DNA of 8,571 nt, taken from Bryobacteraceae bacterium. GTDB taxonomy: Bacteria > Acidobacteriota > Terriglobia > Bryobacterales > Bryobacteraceae. The position numbers were made by a program, and so were the translations under genes. The notes under the pieces were generated by a model. It saw nothing but the letters and a program-made list of their open reading frames with translations, had not been told where the DNA came from and made no database searches. The stretch covers positions 1 through 8,571 of the forward strand of contig JAICMB010000117.1 in NCBI GenBank assembly GCA_025929455.1, written 5' to 3'. Shown one piece after another: positions 4,971 through 8,571 of this stretch (the first letter of the stretch is position 1; each line of letters opens with the position of its first letter).

Positions 4971-6944
4971 ATGTATATCCGTTGTGCAACAGCGCTCTTC
5001 ATCGCCCTCACGAGCACGGCAGCAGCGCTTGCGGGGGCGCATCCCGTCCCCCCGCCCGGCATTGAAGTTCCGGCGGCCGAGAAGAAGGCACTCGAAAGCG
5101 GGCTTGCTAAGCTCACCACGCAAATCGCCACACTCCGCGGCAACCCGCTGCTGCCCGACGTTGAAATCTACGCCAAAGCGGTGCGCTACGCGCTCGAATA
5201 CAACGAGTTCTTCAAGCCCGAAGAACTGTTCCGCGCCAAAGAACTGCTTCGCGAAGGCGAACAGCGCGCCGCTCAGCTCGCGCGCGGCGAAGCGCCGTGG
5301 ACGCATGCCACGGGCCTGGTGGTACGCGGTTACGTTTCGAAAATCGACAAGAGCGTGCAGCCGTTCGGTCTTGTCATTCCCCCGCGCTACTCCTCCGCCG
5401 TCCCGACGCGCTGGCGGCTCGACACCTGGTTTCACGGACGCAGCGAAACCCTGAACGAGATCAATTTCATCTGGGACCGCGAGCGCAATCCCGGCGAGTT
5501 CACGCCGCCGGACACCATCGTGCTGCATCTCTACGGGCGCTATTGCAACGCCAATAAATTCGCGGGCGAGGTGGATCTGTTCGAAGCGCTCGATGCGGTG
5601 AACCGCGCATACGCCATCGACGACAACCGTATCGTGATTCGCGGCTTCAGCATGGGCGGCGCCTCCACCTGGCATCTGGCAGCGCATTATCCGGGCCTAT
5701 GGGCAGCGGCCGCACCTGGCGCGGGCTTCGCCGAAACGCCGCGGTACTTGCACATCGAGAACGATCCCGTGAAGCCGGCGTGGTGGGAGCAGAAGCTCTG
5801 GCATCTCTACAACGCCACCGACTACGCCGCGAATTTCTATAACCTGCCGGTGGTCGCGTACAGCGGCGAAATCGATCCGCAGCGGCAGGCGGCTAACATG
5901 ATGGCGGACGCCATGCGCGAGGAAGGACTGCATCTCGCACAGGTGATCGGTCCGAACACCGCGCACCGCTATCACCCCGATTCGAAGCCCGTCATCAGTC
6001 GCGCGATCGATGCGCTCGCGGTGCGCGGGCGCGATCCGTACCCGCGCAGCATTCGCTTCGTCACCTGGACGCTGGCCTACAACCGCATGAAGTGGCTGAC
6101 GGTGGACGGCCTCGGGCAGCACTGGTCACGCGCGCGTGTCGATGCGGATATCGATGCGCCGTCGAGCGTTGCCCTGAAAACGTCCAACGTGACGGCGCTC
6201 ACGCTGCACTTTGGTCCCGCCGCTTGCCCGCTGAACATCGCAGCGCCGGTATCGCTCGCCATTGACGAGCAGCGCATTGAAGCGCCGGGCCCGGAAACGG
6301 ACCGCTCCTGGACCGTGCATCTCGCGCTCTCGAATAAACGCTGGACGCTTGTGCCTACCGAAAACGATGGCACGCTCCGCAAGCGCCACGGCCTGCAAGG
6401 CCCCATCGACGATGCATTTCTCGACAGTTTTGTTTTCGTGCGTCCGACCGGAACGCCGATGTTTCCAACACTCGCGAACTGGGTGACATCGGAAGAGCAG
6501 CGCGCGGTCCGCGAGTGGCGCCGGCAGTTTCGCGGTGACGCGCAAATGCGCGACGACACGGCGATCACGGATGACGACATCGCCAACAGCAATCTCGTGC
6601 TGTGGGGCGATCCCGGCAGCAATCGCGTCCTGGCACGCATCGCGGCGAGGTTGCCGGTCCACTGGGATGCGAACGGCATTGCCGTGGGAGATCGCCGCTA
6701 TCCGGGCGCGTCGCACGCCTTGATTTTGATCTATCCGAACCCGCTGAATCCGCGCCGCTACGTAGTCCTGAACAGCGGCTTCACATTTCGGGAACGCGCC
6801 CTGCTCAGCAACGCGCGTCAAGTCCCGAAGCTGCCGGATTGGGCCGTCGTGGACGTCACTACGCCGCCTGATGAAGACTGGCCTGGCAAGATCGCAAACG
6901 CGGGCTTTTTCGGCGAGCAGTGGGAACTCGTTTCTAACCGTTAG
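4971..6944 (+). CDS. Secreted alpha/beta hydrolase, prolyl-oligopeptidase-like serine hydrolase
   Basis: A 657-residue exported protein. Residues 1-22 (MYIRCATALFIALTSTAAAL) form a signal peptide. After a helical, charged linker (about 35-105) comes an alpha/beta hydrolase domain, about 112-350, with the nucleophile elbow GFSMGGAST (S227), the probable acid D302 in SGEIDPQRQA and the probable catalytic His at H332 or H335 in GPNTAHRYHPDS. This is the arrangement of the S9/esterase-D-like families. The C-terminal 300 residues contain a beta-rich part (360-460) and a second alpha/beta-like part (500-657) with NLVLWGDPGSNRVLARIA and ILIYPNPLNPRRYVVLNSG. The substrate could be a peptide, ester or polyester; it cannot be told from sequence alone. 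The ATG at 4971 begins the signal peptide but has no Shine-Dalgarno. The gene stands alone, diverging from the 150-aa secreted protein gene and followed by a long gap. Confidence 0.85.
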   Translation: MYIRCATALFIALTSTAAALAGAHPVPPPGIEVPAAEKKALESGLAKLTTQIATLRGNPLLPDVEIYAKAVRYALEYNEFFKPEELFRAKELLREGEQRAAQLARGEAPWTHATGLVVRGYVSKIDKSVQPFGLVIPPRYSSAVPTRWRLDTWFHGRSETLNEINFIWDRERNPGEFTPPDTIVLHLYGRYCNANKFAGEVDLFEALDAVNRAYAIDDNRIVIRGFSMGGASTWHLAAHYPGLWAAAAPGAGFAETPRYLHIENDPVKPAWWEQKLWHLYNATDYAANFYNLPVVAYSGEIDPQRQAANMMADAMREEGLHLAQVIGPNTAHRYHPDSKPVISRAIDALAVRGRDPYPRSIRFVTWTLAYNRMKWLTVDGLGQHWSRARVDADIDAPSSVALKTSNVTALTLHFGPAACPLNIAAPVSLAIDEQRIEAPGPETDRSWTVHLALSNKRWTLVPTENDGTLRKRHGLQGPIDDAFLDSFVFVRPTGTPMFPTLANWVTSEEQRAVREWRRQFRGDAQMRDDTAITDDDIANSNLVLWGDPGSNRVLARIAARLPVHWDANGIAVGDRRYPGASHALILIYPNPLNPRRYVVLNSGFTFRERALLSNARQVPKLPDWAVVDVTTPPDEDWPGKIANAGFFGEQWELVSNR

Positions 6945-7205
6945 ATGCTCACGTTACAAGCGGATACGTCCAGCGCGCACGTAAGTTGCTCATCTTAGCC
7001 GTACTATCACGGTAGTTGTTTTAACGTCCCTCACTTCGCAGGCGACGTGGCAAGCATTTTATTCTCGCGTAGAGCAATTATTTCCACGGCCGCAGTCATA
7101 CGCGCTATAAATCATTGTTTGTCGAGCTTGTTCCATTTGGCCGCGAGCGTGCTCTTTTGCCCGTAACGCGCGGTTTGGTTGCTCACATTGGATTTGACAA
7201 GCTCT
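6945..7205. other. AT-richer intergenic region with candidate promoter and weak hairpin
   Basis: This 261-base gap between the hydrolase and response-regulator genes is visibly richer in A and T than its surroundings and I see no convincing gene on either strand. ACTATCACGGTAGT (7004-7017) can form a 5-bp stem with one G-T pair and is followed by TGTTTT, a weak terminator candidate for the hydrolase. TATAAA (7106-7111) resembles a -10 box, with only a poor -35 (TCCACG, 7083-7088) 17 bases upstream; if used, the response-regulator mRNA would have a leader of roughly 90 bases. A TTGACA at 7194-7199 matches the -35 consensus but lies too close to the start codon to serve this gene. Confidence 0.35.
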
Positions 7206-7631
7206 ATGCGGTCCGTCGAAATGCTCATGGTGGCTCAGGATACTTCCGACATCCGCGCCACCGAAGAAGCACTTCGCAACGTTCGTCCGAACAGCCGGCT
7301 GCGCGTTGCAGGCACCGCCCGCGAGGCCAGTTCGATTCTGCACCGCGAAGGCGCGTACGGCAGAGCAGCACGTCCCGACATTATCCTGATCGACGTCGAT
7401 CTCCGCGATGGCGCCGTGGGTCTGCTCGAGGATCTGAAGTCCGACCGGCAGTTCCGGCGTATACCCGTTATGGTCCTCGCGTCCGATTCCGAACCGGACG
7501 AGATCCGCGAAGCCTTCGACCGCTATGCGAACTGCGTCCTCGTGAAACCGCTGGATGAGCACCAGTTTGAGGACATGATGCGAGCGGTGGAACAGTTCTG
7601 GTTGAATGTGGTCGCGCTGCCGACGGAGTAG
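7206..7631 (+). CDS. Orphan single-domain response regulator, Rcp1-like, with altered receiver residues
   Basis: A 141-residue receiver domain with no output domain. The layout matches the Rcp1 (cyanobacterial phytochrome-partner) type: SDIRATEEALRN, LHREGAYGRAARPDIILIDVDL, RRIPVMVLASDSEPDEI, FDRYANCVLVKPLDEHQFEDMMRAVEQFWLNVV. The phosphoacceptor D63 and the conserved K114-P115 are present. However the acidic pair that binds Mg2+, normally Glu-Asp or Asp-Asp after the first strand, reads A10-Q11 (with D12 next), and the switch Thr/Ser position reads A92 (followed by S93). Phosphorylation may therefore be weak or absent, making it a possible pseudo-receiver. The ATG at 7206 begins at the usual family N-terminus; the frame is open from a TTG at 7179, and no strong Shine-Dalgarno supports either. 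No histidine kinase is nearby. It converges on the TIGR03437 gene with 4 bases between the stop codons. Confidence 0.88.
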   Translation: MRSVEMLMVAQDTSDIRATEEALRNVRPNSRLRVAGTAREASSILHREGAYGRAARPDIILIDVDLRDGAVGLLEDLKSDRQFRRIPVMVLASDSEPDEIREAFDRYANCVLVKPLDEHQFEDMMRAVEQFWLNVVALPTE

Positions 7632-7647
7632 CGCGTCACGGCGCTAC
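7628..7647. terminator. Perfect 7-bp hairpin across the ends of two convergent genes
   Basis: GTAGCGC (7628-7634) and GCGCTAC (7641-7647) are perfect inverted repeats around the loop GTCACG. The left arm contains the TAG of the response regulator, and the loop holds the stop codon of the opposing gene (7638-7636). A shared bidirectional terminator is plausible, but neither strand shows a following T-run. Confidence 0.45.
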
Positions 7648-8571
7648 GCAGATTGGCGCAGCGTCGAACGATGTCATAGTGCCAAACGTTACTGTCAGGT
7701 TTGAACGCACCGCCTGTACACCTTGTGGGATTGCGGTAAGGTCCGCACATGCCGATGTGCCGGCGGGGGGCAGCGGCACAATGAAGTTGATCTGATAGAG
7801 TCCGGCGTACCCGGGCACGAGGCCGGCGTAGGCTGGAGTCGGAATGTCGAAAAAAGACGGTATCAGCGGTTCCGTCGCGCCCGCATTAGTCCTGAAATCG
7901 AAATCTATCGCAAGCGTCTGCGCAAGCGGCGCAGCCTTCGTGACGATTTGTCCCGTTGCCGTCGACGGATTCGTCGCGCCCAGTCCCGTAGCATACGCAA
8001 CGATCTCTTCGCCCGCTTTGGCCGGCTGCAGCGCCGATACGGGCGTTCCATCCGCATGCGTCACCACGGGAGGACAAGGCGCGCTACTCGCATTTATAAA
8101 CGAGCCGTTATCTGAAAGAATGTCGCAGGTCGTGAGCACGTGGATCTGATCCGATAACGGAACGACATCGATCGCTGTACCCGCAGTGCCACTCTCAGAA
8201 ACCACGAGCGAAGTCAGAGGGACGCCAAAAGGCGATTCGCAGAGCGGGCACAGCGTCACGATGTCATACGGAATCTGAACGGTTACCGCGGTCAGTGTGC
8301 CACAGCGTGTCGGAACCAATGGGCACGTGGAAATCGGCCGCACATCGACAATCGGCACCGCACGATCCGTGCCCTGCCGCAGTGTGACCGAAATGCCGGC
8401 GAGCGATTCCGGCAACACGCCGTTCGCCTGCGCGCACACCGGCCCCTTCAGCAACGCGCCAACGCCGCTCACGAATAGCGTGACAATCTGCCCCGGCGCA
8501 ACCTTGATCGGAGCCGGCGCAACATTCCCCGCTCCCACCACCGTATTCTGCGCCGACGCGCAACACAGCGC
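7636..8571 (-). CDS. Secreted cysteine-rich TIGR03437 protein (5' end cut by window edge)
   Basis: At least 312 codons are visible; the frame stays open to the window edge. The first visible residues, ALCCASAQNTVV, look like the end of a signal peptide, so only the first part of it is missing and the GTG at 8541 is internal. The body matches TIGR03437, the Solibacter-expanded C-terminal domain: APGQIVTLFVSGVG, a VQIPYDI strand (family form QVPYE), VVTHADGTPVSALQPAKAGE, IVAYATGLGATNP and YQINFIVPLPPAG. Numbering from the GTG at 8541, Cys residues fall at 36, 73, 80, 98, 101, 139, 156, 265 and 298, unusually many, including a CPLC motif. The protein is therefore exported and probably disulfide-bonded, on the cell surface or in the periplasm. 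Members often sit at the C-terminus of larger surface proteins; this one seems to be nearly only the domain. Molecular function is unknown. Confidence 0.88.
   Translation of the reverse strand, partial: ALCCASAQNTVVGAGNVAPAPIKVAPGQIVTLFVSGVGALLKGPVCAQANGVLPESLAGISVTLRQGTDRAVPIVDVRPISTCPLVPTRCGTLTAVTVQIPYDIVTLCPLCESPFGVPLTSLVVSESGTAGTAIDVVPLSDQIHVLTTCDILSDNGSFINASSAPCPPVVTHADGTPVSALQPAKAGEEIVAYATGLGATNPSTATGQIVTKAAPLAQTLAIDFDFRTNAGATEPLIPSFFDIPTPAYAGLVPGYAGLYQINFIVPLPPAGTSACADLTAIPQGVQAVRSNLTVTFGTMTSFDAAPICVAP

Noticed and set aside
4865..5143. Longer upstream start for the 150-aa secreted protein (frame open to 5143)
   Set aside because: The start at 4864 has GGAGG at ideal spacing and begins a signal peptide; the upstream part overlaps the hydrolase gene in antisense and has no coding character.
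4785..5687. 300-codon open frame on the minus strand
   Set aside because: It crosses the divergent promoter region and the 5' part of the hydrolase in antisense, and includes the true signal-peptide region of the 150-aa gene in the wrong frame.
7194..7199. TTGACA as the -35 box of the response regulator
   Set aside because: It lies only 7 bases before the start codon, and the sequence about 17 bases downstream, inside the gene, has no -10-like hexamer.
7059..7562. 167-codon minus-strand frame opposite the response regulator
   Set aside because: It is antisense to a complete receiver domain and shows no domain of its own.

Overview
The window looks like an ordinary chromosomal stretch from a GC-rich, Gram-negative-type bacterium, most likely an acidobacterium of the Solibacter/Bryobacter kind. 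The main clues are a secreted protein of the TIGR03437 type (a C-terminal domain expanded in Solibacter), an ECF sigma factor overlapping a zinc-motif-less anti-sigma protein with a FecR-like domain, and several secreted proteins of that lineage's style. This placement is inferred from protein character, not from a marker gene. I see no rRNA, tRNA, CRISPR array, transposase or phage gene.

Layout from left to right. (1) Minus strand: the N-terminal two thirds or less of an Amt ammonium transporter, running off the left edge (1-592), preceded by a 56-residue membrane protein of the DUF5670/Lmo0937 type (678-848). (2) A divergent intergenic region with a perfect 14-bp palindrome (916-929). (3) Plus strand: a tight three-gene unit made of a secreted protein of unknown function (971-1573), a PHP-domain phosphoesterase of the RNase AM/YciV type (1583-2452) and a single-domain rhodanese (2457-2840). 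(4) Minus strand, read right to left: a secreted 150-residue protein (4864-4412), an ECF sigma factor (4349-3789) and a FecR-like anti-sigma protein (3792-2947) that starts inside the sigma stop codon (ATGA overlap). (5) Plus strand: a large secreted alpha/beta hydrolase with a GFSMGG nucleophile elbow (4971-6944). (6) An AT-richer gap of about 260 bases, then an orphan single-domain response regulator of the Rcp1 kind (7206-7631). (7) Minus strand: a cysteine-rich TIGR03437 protein that runs off the right edge (7636-8571).

The best observations concern regulation and gene decay. The 5' leader of the 150-residue secreted protein can fold into a 10-bp stem that buries its entire Shine-Dalgarno sequence. 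The anti-sigma gene ends at a TGA, beyond which the same frame continues as a well-formed tryptophan-rich tail of 19 codons, suggesting a TGG to TGA change. The response regulator has lost the acidic pair and the switch Thr/Ser while keeping the phosphoacceptor Asp and the Lys. Two overlapping, mutually exclusive hairpins sit between the 150-residue gene and the sigma gene, and a 7-bp hairpin spans the ends of the two convergent genes at 7628-7647. I found no convincing evidence of a wholly new multi-gene system.
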